A DNA stretch of 64,000 nucleotides from Pyrus communis (taxonomy: Eukaryota; Streptophyta; Magnoliopsida; Rosales; Rosaceae): positions 23,089,572-23,153,571 of the forward strand of contig NC_084807.1 in assembly GCF_963583255.1 (NCBI RefSeq). The letters run 5' to 3'. The notes beneath the pieces are model-generated. The model saw only the letters and a program-made list of their open reading frames with translations, made no database searches and was not told the origin of the DNA. Of the stretch, positions 1 to 11,409 are shown piece by piece. Numbering within the stretch: the stretch's first letter is position 1; each line of letters opens with the position of its first letter. A program made the position numbers and the translations under genes.

Positions 1-1
1 T

Positions 2-343
2 AGAAGCCTGTGGACTATCTTTACAAACCAGTTAAGGACTTCTTCGGCCTTTGTATATGAGCTGCTTTCTTCCGTTCCAACTGAAATTAGCATACAAACA
101 GGTAATTACCATATCTTCTGGGGTTTTCTCCGCATTTCTGTGTTTGTATAGCTACTGTAACTTGTACACGACACAAACAAAACAATTCAGGCTACTAGGT
201 GTATCAACACGAAAAGTCCACACGTTTGTCAAGTTTAGATGTTAAAACCACAAACAATGCACCGGCAATCATTTTACCAACCTTTTATAACTTGGTATTC
301 TCTTTTCTTTTCCATACCAGCGATATGGGGATGGTGGTATTGA
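2..343 (+). CDS. Possible last two exons of an unidentified + strand gene (partial)
   Basis: Frame 2 is open from the window edge to position 101, where a CAG|GTAATT donor occurs. A matching acceptor (ATACCAG) lies at 320. Joining 2-101 to 321-343 keeps phase and ends in a TGA after a short aromatic tail (IWGWWY). That would be the C-terminus of a protein whose body lies left of the window. I do not recognise the peptide (it contains LLSSVPTEIS). Only about 40 residues are visible, so this could be chance. A paralogue search of the joined peptide would settle it. Confidence 0.22.
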
Positions 344-1776
344 AGATATGACATCAACATTCATGCAACAAAGATGTTGTTATCACGGTAAAACGTATTT
401 TGATATGAGAAAGTTAAAATATATGACCGTGATTTACAATTCGGTCCAATGATATCTCTAAAATATATAAATAAGTGTTTTTGTTTTCAATTGAAGATAT
501 GTTTACATTCTTAACTAAGCTACAAGTCTCTTCGCGTAAGAACTTTTATGTAGATGAAGTATTGCATGTGACACCATATGATATCTTATGCCCTAATTAT
601 GAGTCCAACATAGAGGTGGTGTAGAACACTTATTACCCCCACGCATATGTGATACATGTACATGTGGCCGTATACATAAAGCAGCTCAATGCAGTAAAGT
701 TGGCAAGAATGGAGGGGACAGAGATGTCCACGATTCCTTCGAAAATAAAGGTAGTTGAGAAGATGGGCCTTCTCTCGAGGAATGCTCATGATTAAAGCCA
801 CAAGAATAGAAATTAATTAATTTTAGGGAAAAAAAAAGGAGCACATAGGTGGAGAAATTGGCCCTTCAACCTTCAAACCCTACCCCATTTTTCTTGCTTT
901 TTCCATCGTGCCAAACAGACCTTTTACGAACCATCCTCATCACTCATCAGATCATTAACATCACATTCACATCCATGATCATTCATACACCATACATTGG
1001 AACTTATTAATAACTAAATTATTGATTTTTATTTATTTAGAGGAACATTTTAAGTTTTAACCTCTCAAGAAATTTTTGCCGTAAATATAATAAGATAAAA
1101 ACAGAACGTTGTTTTAAACCAATGGGCAGGATGTGTGGCTTTGTAGCTTCGATGTTTAGTTCACGGAGGTTAAAATCTGGGGACAATTTACTAAATAGCT
1201 GTGTCAAGTTTCAGAATCAGAAATATTTATATAATTCAGGTACTAATTATCATGCAAACTCTTCAACTAATCCTCCACAATTTGAGTAAAACTTACCTGC
1301 AATCTCTCGTCACATTCTCACTATACGGGATCACAGATGCAAGGATATAAAATCGTTGCATGCAAAGTTTTCTCATGTAATTTGAGCTAAAATATGAAAT
1401 TATAGGACTTGAACTACAAAGATGGACTTGAATTTTTAAATTTTAATATCAATAAAAAAACAGTCGCAAAATCTGTCACTTACCTCTGCTGAATTCAGAA
1501 TTCTGCAGCAGCATGTGCCGTATACAGTGAACACCGATATATGAACATATAGGGAAGCTCAATTCACTATAAATAACAGAATTCTTTATTCATACTAAAA
1601 TACACAATTTGCTTCCAACAAAATTAACGATTTAATATCCTCAACAAATAAACCAATTCCCCCCTCATAATAACAAAACCCAAGAAAAAAGGTCAACAAC
1701 CCAATTAAGCAAATTAACACCCTAATAGAAGATAATAATGTTCATGAAAAAAGAAGTTAAAAATATGGAAATTTTC
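344..1776. other. Intergenic, no gene seen
   Basis: AT-rich sequence with only short, low-complexity reading frames on both strands. The end next to 1777 is the 3' flank of the minus-strand gene and should hold its 3' UTR. I see no repeat or RNA gene here. Confidence 0.5.
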
Positions 1777-2454
1777 CTAGTGAGCCATGGCCACAGGATG
1801 AGCATTTGCATAGCTAATGGTTCTCTGGTTAGGCATGGCAAGCATAGCAGTGTGATCCAAGAAATCTTGAAGCGCCACCACAGACTGCAAAATTGTTCTG
1901 AGATCATCAGCACTTGAGAAACCCAAGTTTCCAACTTGCCTGACTGCATACACATAAAAAGTAATGCACCCTTTTCTGAATTTAAACCTAGCCATCTCAC
2001 AGCCACTCAGCCCTCTGATGAGCCGCTTGTTCACTTTCCCAAGTGGGATTTCCGGCGGCCAAAGGCGGTCCACGGCGGCCTTCATGGCCTCGGTTTCGAA
2101 AACGAACAGAACCACCTTGGACTTCTTGGTGCCAAGGCCTAATGTGAGGGTATGCCAAGCTTGGTGCGCCAAGATAGTGAAGTTTGTGGGGAGAAAAGCT
2201 GTGGTGGAAGGAAAAGGAAGCTTATCGTTTCTGGGTTTGCTGGGTGGGAATGAGAGGAGTTGGAAAAGCTCCAATGGCCTTGCTCGACGGATTGTGAAGG
2301 ATTTGACGACGAACTGGCCTCCAAAGCGTAGGCCTTTGACTTCAGAGCTTGGCTTGAAGGAAAATTCTGACGCTGTTTTTGTTGTTTGGTCATTTGGATG
2401 TTGGTGTTTTTGCTTCTTGTTTTTGTTGTTGATCTTCTTCTCTTTCTCTCCCAT
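1777..2454 (-). CDS. Conserved plant protein of unknown function, single exon
   Basis: An uninterrupted 225-residue frame from ATG at 2454 to TAG at 1777-1779. The first 30 residues are Lys/Asn/Gln-rich and probably disordered. The rest is compact and looks strongly constrained: it contains VKSFTIRRARPLEL, FPSTTAFLPTNFTILAH, AWHTLTLGLGTKKSKVV, CEMARFKFRKGC and FLDHTAMLAMPNQRTIS. I recognise this pattern as a plant-specific family of about 200 residues that includes the Arabidopsis hypothetical proteins at AT5G16110 and AT3G02555 (recalled, not searched). No signal peptide, membrane segment or known catalytic motif is visible. The overlapping frames on the other strand are shadows. The gene stands alone, with no close neighbour. 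Intact and likely expressed; function unknown. Confidence 0.88.
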   Translation of the reverse strand: MGEKEKKINNKNKKQKHQHPNDQTTKTASEFSFKPSSEVKGLRFGGQFVVKSFTIRRARPLELFQLLSFPPSKPRNDKLPFPSTTAFLPTNFTILAHQAWHTLTLGLGTKKSKVVLFVFETEAMKAAVDRLWPPEIPLGKVNKRLIRGLSGCEMARFKFRKGCITFYVYAVRQVGNLGFSSADDLRTILQSVVALQDFLDHTAMLAMPNQRTISYANAHPVAMAH

Positions 2455-2540
2455 GATTTGTTTGTAGAGGAGGAATATCTTGGGGTTTTGGTGGGTGCTG
2501 CTTGGTGGGTTTTGCTTGGTGGGTTTTTGTTAATGTATGA

Positions 2541-2548
2541 TAAATATA
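2541..2548 (-). promoter_or_regulatory. Candidate TATA box of the 1777-2454 gene
   Basis: On the minus strand the sequence reads GCTATATTTATC, about 90 bp upstream of the ATG at 2454. That is a normal spacing for a plant TATA box with a short 5' UTR. No other support. Confidence 0.4.
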
Positions 2549-4758
2549 GCTTCGGATGGTATATTGTATTGGAGTTTTAGTGTTTCTTTTTAGTTTTACT
2601 AATCCAATATTATATAAATGTGATTAGTTTATTTTATTCAATCAACGGAAAAGAATAATAAATGGGTGATGATGCTGCCACTGCATCTTTAGATTGAGAC
2701 TCAAGATTTTCTCATGCAACTAAGTTTACTTTTAGAAATATTATTATTTAATAAATGTTTGTCATGTATTCAAAAAGTGCATCGTTCATTCAATACATAG
2801 TAAGTTTGTGAAATGAGGGAATCTTCCCTTCATTAGGGGATCGATTCTTAGGTGATACAGGATAACCAAACTCTGTTTATCACCAGTCGTATATAATTAC
2901 ATGTCTACTCTTATTACTTAAACTTCATATTTTCTCCTATTTGTATCTTTGATTCTTTACATGGAGACCCCTTCTAGAGGGGAGGTTCATGGATGATGCG
3001 GAATAACCATTAGTCAGAAAAAATCTATCATATCACCGATTGGATATAATTATGTGTATATTTTTCACATTACTAAATTACATAAAATTGTCATATGGTA
3101 ATTAGGACATTTTTCTCTAATAATGTACATGATGAGAGAAATGAACATTAAGATATAAAAATTGGTGATATATACGACACATTTTCTCCGAAGAAAACTT
3201 ATCCATTGCTTTCTATATATGTTTGATGATGCCACAAGACATTGTACATGTATTATGTAAACGTAAGATGTATAATTTATGTACACATTCTTTACAGTGT
3301 TATGTTCATGTAAAGTTGGAATAGGTTATAGGTCAGGTTGGTCCTTGAATTATATAGGGTTTGGCTCACCAAAATAGATGGCATGGATTTTGGCAAGACA
3401 CCAAACTGATCTACTTAAGATTCAGCTGACTTCTCTCTGATGAACCAAAAGGCAGTTATTCTTTTTCTCATTTTACTACAATTCAGAAACATAACATGTG
3501 CAACTAAATAGAAGATTTTGGGTTTGTAAATGATGATTTACCTTCCTATGTTTGACAAGTGAGAAGAATAGGACCACATTTTAAAGACCCCTCCAATCAT
3601 AATTGCACCCATTTGCTCAAATTCATTTATCGTCAATCCCTAATTTCAACTGCAATGCAATATGAGATTCACATACATGAATTAACATTTCTTTTTTAAT
3701 AGGATGTTCGGTTTTTTAATTAAGAACAAATTATTGATGTTGTGTTGATAAGACGTCAATAGTGAATATATCAGTGTGTTATCGATACAAAAATTCATTC
3801 TTTAACAAAAAAAGACGATCGCCGTACATATAATTTCTATACATATGAGTTAACAAATACGACAATTTGCTTAAAAACTTCTGTTAGTATGAGAGGAAAG
3901 ATTTATATTCAATGAAGAATATTTAACATTATGTAGTAGAGAGATAAGGTATGGTTGCCTCATATGTGATTCATACGATGACAACCCAAAAGTCTTCCCA
4001 TTATATTAAAGTGGTTTCCTTCCAAAGTCACCGTTGCCTTCAATCAATTCATGGGAAAGATATGCTAGACTAGAGCTTGTGAGAGGACCAACTAAAACAA
4101 TCAACTCTTACAAGATATTCCGACAGGCAATAAGGGCCTAGCAAAATTTATTTTGATAGCTTTGTCATTTTGAAGCACTACAAAGAGTACAACACGTGTA
4201 TAAAATATTTATTAAAATGAAACTCAGAAGTTAAATGGGAGTCCATCTGTCAATGGTGCATCCACCTTTTTCAAACAGAGGAAAAGATAAAGAGATATCT
4301 ATAAGAATGAACGTCGAGGTAGTGATTTCCACTCTGGTTTTTCTTTTTCACTTCTTCTTAAGGCTAAACTATGGAATGGGATGATAGTGATATGATTTGG
4401 TAAGTGAATATTGAGATTTCACGGATTGAAGATGATTCTTCAATGCATGTAACCGAAGTGTAGATATACACGATTCGCCTTATTTGTCACTCTACTAATA
4501 TAAGTTCAATGATAGAGCACTTACTCACAACATGAGAAAAACTCAACTCTTGTCGTTTCTCGGAGTGACATATAAAGGAACATTATAACCGGAAAAAAAA
4601 ATGTACAAGGAATATAACAAAAATAGAAATACTACGTCCAAATATGCACATAAGTACATGATACTTCCTACCGTGATCAAATTACTTTGCATAGATCGAA
4701 ACCTAACGATTTGATATATGCAGTATTTATATTCTCTTTTTCCAAATTAATGTATGTG

Positions 4759-4807
4759 AAGAAACATTACATTTTTTTTTTTTTTTTTGAGTAAAGAAAC
4801 ATTACAT
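4759..4807 (-). mobile_element. Micro-retroposon: poly(T) insert with 14-bp target duplication
   Basis: AAGAAACATTACAT occurs at 4759-4772 and again at 4794-4807. The 21 bases between are a T-run followed by GAGTA. Read on the minus strand this is a short head plus a poly(A) tail, the outline left by LINE-driven target-primed insertion, but almost all tail. Confidence 0.6.
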
Positions 4808-5578
4808 GCTATATACATAAGATTGTGTACTGGATATCCTCATAATTTTGTTTTATTCATTGAGTTGTTAAATTGATTGCAAGAGTACCAACTATGAATA
4901 TATATCATGTGGAAGATAAATGATGAGAGGCATGCAGTTTACAATCCTAACAAAGTCATCTCAGATTAATTGAGATCGACTTACCAAAGAAGCATTTTAT
5001 GTCTATACTTGCTTAAAACACAAGAAACCAACATATAATAATAACAATCAATCCAGAAAACAACTGGCCACTTACATAGAAACTATTCCTGATGATGCCA
5101 AGTACAATACAGCATGAAAATGAGTCTGCAACTGTTAATCCAGTTTAGGATTAGATTTCCATCCTTCGATGGCACTCTTCGACGTTGACAACATGGAGAA
5201 GAAGCTTGAAAGCAATGATTCATTCAAGGGAAATTAGTGAATGAATTTGTATGATCCATATAAATACATTATACAGAGACAGAACTGTAGGCTGCAGGTT
5301 GGATGTTGTTATCACGGGGCCCTTGGTTTGTAAGCAATATATTATGCTTTCACGCACCATTTACTTCATTTATCGTATGATGATTCAAACTTGAGATCTT
5401 TTTCGGACATCCTGCTTCATATCATTCACAAGTAAGTGATATTTTTTTTAGTGTCCTTTGGTCTAAATGTTGTCAAAGCCCAAAGATAACTCTTGTACCA
5501 ATAGTCTTGGGCGGGCAAGACCTGCTTAATTCTCAAGAAAGCAATTTGAGAACTGTTGGCACAGCCCAAAATGTGTAG

Positions 5579-5638
5579 TGTTGCTTTTAAGATTTTTTTT
5601 TTTTTTTTTCCTTTTCTTTTAGCGATGTTGCTTTTAAG
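5579..5638 (-). mobile_element. Micro-retroposon: poly(T) insert with 13-bp target duplication
   Basis: TGTTGCTTTTAAG flanks a 34-base insert (5592-5625) that is mostly T, then C/T-rich, ending AGCGA. Same layout as the 4759-4807 insertion. Confidence 0.5.
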
Positions 5639-6298
5639 TTTAAGTTGTTACTTTTTTTAGGCAGATTTGTAAGAAGTAATTCTTGATTGCTTTATGTTCA
5701 TTCTTTTCCAATCATAAGTACGGAAAGAAAGACCAAAACTTGAGTGTAGAGATGAAACATTCTATTTAGCCAATTTGACTACGTTAGGGTTTGAAATTTG
5801 AAACAAATTCAAATAATTTCCGATTTTTTCACTCTTTTTTTTGGTCCAAAAATTTTGTTTCCGACAATTACAATAAGAAAGATCTCAAATTAATGGAGCC
5901 TCTCAAATTGTTTTGTAATATAAAATTAAAGAGTAAATTATGTTTTATCATCTTAACTTAGAGTCGCATAACAAATTAATAATTTATCTATAAACATTAC
6001 AATATCATACATCAATTTACAAATTCGTTGTAATATCGATCTTCGCTAAATTTCTATCAATTTGATTGTTAAATAATGATGTAGGACATGAAGGCCCCCC
6101 TCTCGCTCTATTTGATTGAGAAATTAATTAAGTATTAATAAATTAAGATTATTTCATCTGAACAAAAATAAAATTAATTAAAAATAAACTCTTTCCCTCT
6201 TCTCTCTCTCTCTCTCCCCGCTTCTCTTCTCCCCATATCACACCAGTAAAAATAGAAGCAGTGTCAGTGACTAATTTGGTTGGTAGGGGTGGGAGCCC

Positions 6299-6395
6299 GC
6301 TGTTTTTAAATTAAGTTGTATATTATTTTATCAATATTTAATTACGCTGTTTTTAAATTAAGTTGTATGTTATTTTATTAATATTTAATTAATTT
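6299..6395. repeat. Two-copy tandem repeat, about 48-bp period
   Basis: A block beginning GCTGTTTTTAAATTAAGTTG is repeated immediately downstream with two or three substitutions. No further copies are seen nearby. Confidence 0.75.
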
Positions 6396-6742
6396 TTCAA
6401 TCCAACTAGTCGAGGGAGTAGGCTTTGCGTATGTCACATCAGCAGTTAACAGTCAATTCAAAGCATTGATTAATGATGGAATAGATATTGCAACGAATCC
6501 TTAAGTTGATATATGATATTGTAATGTTAAGAAGATGAGGTATAAATTTGTAATGTGACTCAAAATCAAGATGGTAAAGTATAATTAACTAAAAATTAAA
6601 TCATATACTAATTAATTTCCAAAGGCATCATAGTCACCAACATTCCCAAAAATTAAAAATTAAAAAATTTGAAAAAAAAAAATTATGGTCAACACCATTT
6701 CTTCCGTTCCTCAAATCATCTCCTCAAGCTCAAGCGTTGTAT

Positions 6743-9050
6743 TTACGGCTTTTTACCTCCCGCTGCGGGTGTTGCCGGCGTTGCTGGTGTTGTTGATTTT
6801 GCTGGTCCAGCAGGCTTTCCCTTTTTCCCGCGTTTAGGTGCAGCTGGTGTAGTTGGTCCAGCTGGTGTAGAAGGTCGTGTTGGAATTTGCATTGTTGGTC
6901 CAGGAGTTGCACCACCCTAAATCATACAACAATTTAGTATACATAAGACAATATCATTCTAGCAATAACAATAATACAATATGCGAGTTAGGTCAGTGTG
7001 TTAAGACAATATATTTGTCATATTGCACTCAAAAGTTCGAAATTCTTTTTTGTAATTGAGTGTAAATTGAAATATCGATTAAAATACATCTTAAATTGAT
7101 ACGATGAGAATTCTATTTGGTTAATTTTTACCCTAACAAAGAACATGAAGTGACTACTAAAATTATACGCTTGCATCAAATGCCAATTCACTTTCTAACA
7201 TTTTTGTGTGATTACTTGGATATCCACAAATATTGTTCAACAAATAATGTTTAGTACCGATGCGTTTTATTTGTTTCTTATTTTGACTCATCATGAAACA
7301 TAATTATTTGAGAAATGTTAAGGAGAATTTCTCAAAAATGAGACTCTACATTTACTCTTTACCATCTCATGTTTTTTGCACGATATTTTATAATGTTAAC
7401 AAGAAGTTAAACTATGGAGTAATGCTAGGGAGACTAAATTTTATAAACTAAATGACATGGAAGTTGGTGATTGGATTATTACTTAATCGTTGCTAAACGT
7501 GCTCATTTTCTATTGGTGATACCTCATTTGGTTTACTAATTTAGTCTACAAATTAAGTCTCTCTAACATTACTCTAAACTATGAGGTGTTAAAAAGTCTC
7601 ACAATTAAGAGAGTCCCCGTAATATTCCTCTAATTATTTATATTAAATTAGAAATTGGAGTGTTAATAACAATTCTATTTTCCTAAAAAATAAAAATCAA
7701 AACCAAAAACCGATGTCATCGGTTCACTTTAGACATTTATTTTTTTGTTAATTATATTATTTTCCACATTTTTTAGTCGGATGTAGAAATGTCCCATGCA
7801 ACATTATTTAATTTAAAACAATAAACAAAGGAAATTATTATTAGCACTCCAAACATTTTATAATTAGAAAGAAAAATACAATTATTAGAAGTGCCAAATA
7901 AAATTTTTAAAGTGCTAATAATAATTCCCTAAACAAAACACCGAATCTAGAAAATTTGCTTAATCTAAGGTACAGGTGACGGATCAAAAAAGGTATAAAT
8001 TAAAAATTAAATATTTAATCAAGAACCAACCTGTTGATTGCGCACAACCCCAGCATTGTAAACCGGAGTCATGTCTGGTTTGAACAGCCCAAAGTTCTTC
8101 TCCGCGGCTGGACCAGGTTTCTGGTTTTCATTAAACAGAGCAAAGATGTAAGTTTCGAACTTCCGGTTTGGCATCAAGGGCGTACCCCTCCCTGACTCAA
8201 TATGCTTGATCAAGTGACCATTGTAGTCCACAGCGTTCTGAACCGAGCAGACTGGGAACTCGCAAGCCGAAGGCCAACCGGTCTCGGCCGCGATCAAGTT
8301 CACATCACCAAACCCAATTGCCTTGGCAGCTGAGTAAACCGCGTCCATCAACCCATCGAACATGTTAGTGTAAAACTTGCCAGTGAATTTATCGTGCGCA
8401 CCATTGTTGGGTCTAAAGAGAGCGTAGCTCTCCTTTTCGGGTGACCACCCGAAATATGGGTACGGGTTAACCATGAAAGGCGACTTGGTCTGGCGACAGA
8501 ATCGGAGCATTTGGGTCAGGATTGGAATCACCTCCGGTCTAAACCGGCCCATGCTGGGCGGGTCGGAAGACAACATGATTCCGAGCGAGTGAGGGGTCGA
8601 GACCTTGACGTCTTTGATCCCCTCGCGGACCAAAGCGTTGTGTAAGGTCTTCATGGCAGGGACGAGATTCGACTTGAGAGCATCGTCCCCCCAGTGAAGC
8701 ACCTCGTTGCCCATGGCAATGTATTTGATTTTGCTTGCCGGGTAAAACGGCTTGACATGATCAACGACCCAACGGCGAGCGGTGCGCAGCTTTATGAGTT
8801 TCGGGATGTCTCCGTTAGGGATGGTAATCGTCAAGGAGATGTTGGTGTTGGCGAAGGCCTTGATGATGTCAGGGTTGGTGTCAAAGATTTTGACAGCGTC
8901 GATGTTGGTTTGGGTTTTGATGAAGTCGGCGACTTTGGCTGGTGGCGGGAGGTTGTCGCCGAGAGTACCGTAGTTTACACCGATGGAGTAGGCTGTGGCG
9001 GCGAGCTGGACGAGGAGGAGAAGGGAGAGGAGGAACTTGGTGGTAGCCAT
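6743..9050 (-). CDS. Beta-1,3-glucanase (GH17), copy 1, X8/CBM43 domain lost
   Basis: Two exons: 9050-8031 (340 codons) and 6916-6743 (57 codons plus TAA), with a 1,114-bp GT-AG intron in phase 0. Product about 397 residues. It has a signal peptide (about residues 1-22), the GH17 barrel with acid/base Glu116 in GNEVLHWG and nucleophile Glu256 in AETGWPS, and a Pro/Thr/Lys linker. It should be secreted and cleave beta-1,3-glucan (callose or fungal wall). Sister copies continue into an X8 domain. Here the linker runs into GGKKP and a stop, and the last few codons of X8 survive out of frame just past it (6726-6742). Roughly 240-250 bp, nearly all of X8, is therefore deleted. I chose the ATG at 9050 because the hydrophobic leader follows it; the open frame extends further 5' only by chance. 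A mature enzyme without its carbohydrate-binding module is plausible. Confidence 0.88.
7408..7583. mobile_element. MITE, Mutator-like, 9-bp target duplication
   Basis: A 158-bp element (7417-7574) with inverted ends GAGTAATGCTAGGGAGAC and, on the other strand, GAGTAATGTTAGAGAGAC. It is flanked by TAAACTATG on both sides (7408-7416 and 7575-7583). It lies in the intron of glucanase copy 1 and is absent from the introns of copies 2 and 3. Relatives occur at 22932, 34984 and 42006. Confidence 0.8.
7834..7930. mobile_element. MITE-like fold-back, TTATT(G)GCACT family
   Basis: The left part (AATTATTATTAGCACTCC) is mirrored by the right end (GTGCTAATAATAATT). A cleaner relative is at 32521-32641. 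It lies in the copy 1 intron. Exact borders and target duplication were not resolved. Confidence 0.55.
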
Positions 9051-9138
9051 GGTTTTTTTTCCCTTTTTGTGGTGGTGTTTTGGGAGATGGTGGATCCTCT
9101 CCTTTTCCTTTGGAGGATTGGGGAGTTGGTGGTCAAAG

Positions 9139-9146
9139 TATTTATA
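9139..9146 (-). promoter_or_regulatory. TATA box of glucanase copy 1
   Basis: Minus-strand TATAAATA in the context CCACTATAAATAC, about 90 bp upstream of the ATG. The same box and context occur in front of copies 2 and 3, which supports it as the shared core promoter. Confidence 0.75.
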
Positions 9147-9706
9147 GTGGGGAAAGAGGAAATAAATGGAGGAGGAATTAAGAAGATAAGTGATCGTGAC
9201 ATGTAGTTGGTCAAATATCAATTTTATTTGTGATTTCTATTTACTGCTAAATTCTGTTGGATTTTCTTGATGTATGCTAGTTATTAGGAGGAATTTGATC
9301 TTTTTATTACACATCAAAACCTAAAAATAACTACCCTAAAACGAATTATCTATTTGGTCTTGTATCACATACAAATAATTTATCAGATAGTTAAAATGAA
9401 TGTATATTTAAGTTTTTTAGCTCTCATCTGTTAGTATCACGTAAAGACGTCATAAACTTGTCTTATGATAATTTTGCTTGACTTTGTTGCTTGATTACCC
9501 TGAACCCTAATACAGCTAGGCTACCTGTAATTTGTTTACAAAATTGTTCGGGGGCTCATAACATTTTAAAAGGCTTAAGGTAGAATGAAGTTCAGTGCAG
9601 AGAGAAGCATCTCTAGCAGATGAGAAATTGAAATGATGCATGCCAACTCATCTTTGGCACTTGGCTAGGGACAAAACGAGCCGTCGTTGTAGGACTGAAA
9701 ACATCT

Positions 9707-10291
9707 TTGAGTCATAATAAAATAAGAGGACGGCCCGGTCTTATGTTAAGGGGCGTTGGAAGAGCGTTAGGGGATATAGGTAGTGGGGAATGGATTGATG
9801 GATACATAACGGAGATTGGTATGGGGATGAATGTGTTTGTTGCTACCTCTTCAGTTGATATGTATACCAAGTGCGGAAATACGGAGAAAACTCATCGCGT
9901 CTTTGATGTGATGCCCGAGAAGGATATAGTTTCTTGGAGCAGCATGATTCAGGGATATGCATCAAAAGGGCTTCCTAAAGAAGCCATAGACCTCTTCTTT
10001 CAAATGCAGGAGGAGAATTTGAAACCCAATTGCTATGCCATGGTCGGCGTACTTTCTACTTGTGCAAGATTATGAGCGCTCAAATTAAGGGACTGGGCTA
10101 GCAATTTGATGGATAAAGATGAATTTTTCACTAACCCAGTTCTTGGTACAGCTCTAATTGACATGTATGCGAAATGTGGGAATATGGTCCTTGCTTGGGC
10201 AGTCTTTAAGGGTAGCGTTCTCCGGCAGCACGGTCATGAGTCGGTGAATTTCTTCCTCGAACTGGAGGGACTCGACCTTGAGTCCTGGTAA
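9707..10291 (+). pseudogene. Pentatricopeptide repeat (PLS-type PPR) gene fragment
   Basis: The + frame shows successive PPR repeats: NVFVATSSVDMYTKCGN, VFDVMPEKDIVSWSSMIQGY, EAIDLFFQMQEENLKPNCYA and, later, NPVLGTALIDMYAKCGN. The frame is stopped by TGA at 10073-10075, after CARL, and continues in the same frame (ALKLRDWASNLM). That suggests one nonsense mutation. Similarity ends at about VFKGS (near 10213); the sequence then turns into an unrelated tail. The 5' end is ragged too. PPR proteins bind organellar RNA. This is a dead segment of about three repeats, with no start context, targeting peptide or C-terminal domain. Confidence 0.85.
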
Positions 10292-11409
10292 AGGGGATAC
10301 TAATGGTGGAGATCAAAGACGGGGAGAAGAATATTTTATATATATATTATCATTGTCTATGTGTGCGTCACGTCACCAGTTAATGGCTGACTTAACAGCA
10401 ACCTTAAATGATGTATGAAACTGTTCTAAAATTTTGACTTTAGGTACCACTCTGGAATGAAAAAAACTTGATGTACTAAATGTTGAAAATCAAGAAACTT
10501 GAGTGTAGTAAACTGAGATTAATCCTAATGTTAATATGATATATATTTAAAATTCCTTTTATTTATTTATTTTTTGTGTTTTTCAACTAATAGATTTTTG
10601 TTAAATTAGATGTTAGCTTAGCTAACGATGGGGTTTGAACTCATGACATCTTGCAAAAGCTCAACATTTTTTCACCACTATGGTAAGGGGCTACTTGCAA
10701 AATTGCTTTTATTAGCCCCATAAAATTTCATTGTGCACTCTTTATAAATGTGATTTTTTTTTCTGAATATAAAAGTTTAAAGTGCAAAATGAAATGTTTA
10801 GATTGTCAATAATAACACCCTAAAAACGATTTCTTTTTCAAATTTTGTTGTCTAATAATGCTATATATTTAAATGAAACTTTAAAATTAGAGTTTTTGAA
10901 GCATTTTTTCTTGTTTGATCATTTAAGATTGAACTGCTTTTTTATTATTTAGTAAAGGTTATATTTATAGCTCTTTTTACTTATTATTTAATAAGATTTG
11001 TATACATAGATTAGTGAGTCCTAAAGTTTGTTTTTTATTTAAATTATTGTTTTCTAGCATCAATACATTGTCCTAATTTTTTTGGAAAACTATCTTAAGA
11101 AGGGGCTCATTTATAAATTTCGCACAGGGTTCTGAAATCCCATAGAGGACCCTACTTAAGTTGTGCCAATTGGAGAAAAACTAATATATCGTGACCCAAG
11201 TTCGCTTGGCAAAGACGGAATGCGACATGATTATGTATTGACACAAATCACAAACTGGTATATGTTAATGATACTGTTACATAGTGTTGTGAGTTTTCTT
11301 TTTGAATATTTACTTTATAGTTGACGTAGGTGGTGGCTATATACGGGTACACTTTTATCAACACTAAGTTTAAACTTGAAAAACAAGATAATTCTATACG
11401 AATACACTC
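10292..11409. other. Intergenic, no gene seen
   Basis: AT-rich sequence. Around 10695-10815 there is a weak fold-back reminiscent of the 32521 MITE family. The last part, from about 11360, is homologous to 26030-26090, so it belongs to the duplicated glucanase unit. Confidence 0.4.

Larger units (their letters stand above)
2640..6668. other. Intergenic, no gene seen
   Basis: Four kilobases of AT-rich sequence without a convincing exon on either strand. It holds two tiny poly(T) insertions with target duplications (listed separately), a short CT microsatellite near 6200-6220 and a 47-bp tandem duplication at 6299-6395. Confidence 0.5.

Noticed and set aside
8694..9206. 170-residue + strand frame over the 5' half of glucanase copy 1
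   Set aside because: Antisense shadow of the GC-richer GH17 exon; similar shadow frames appear at 15707 and 22604.
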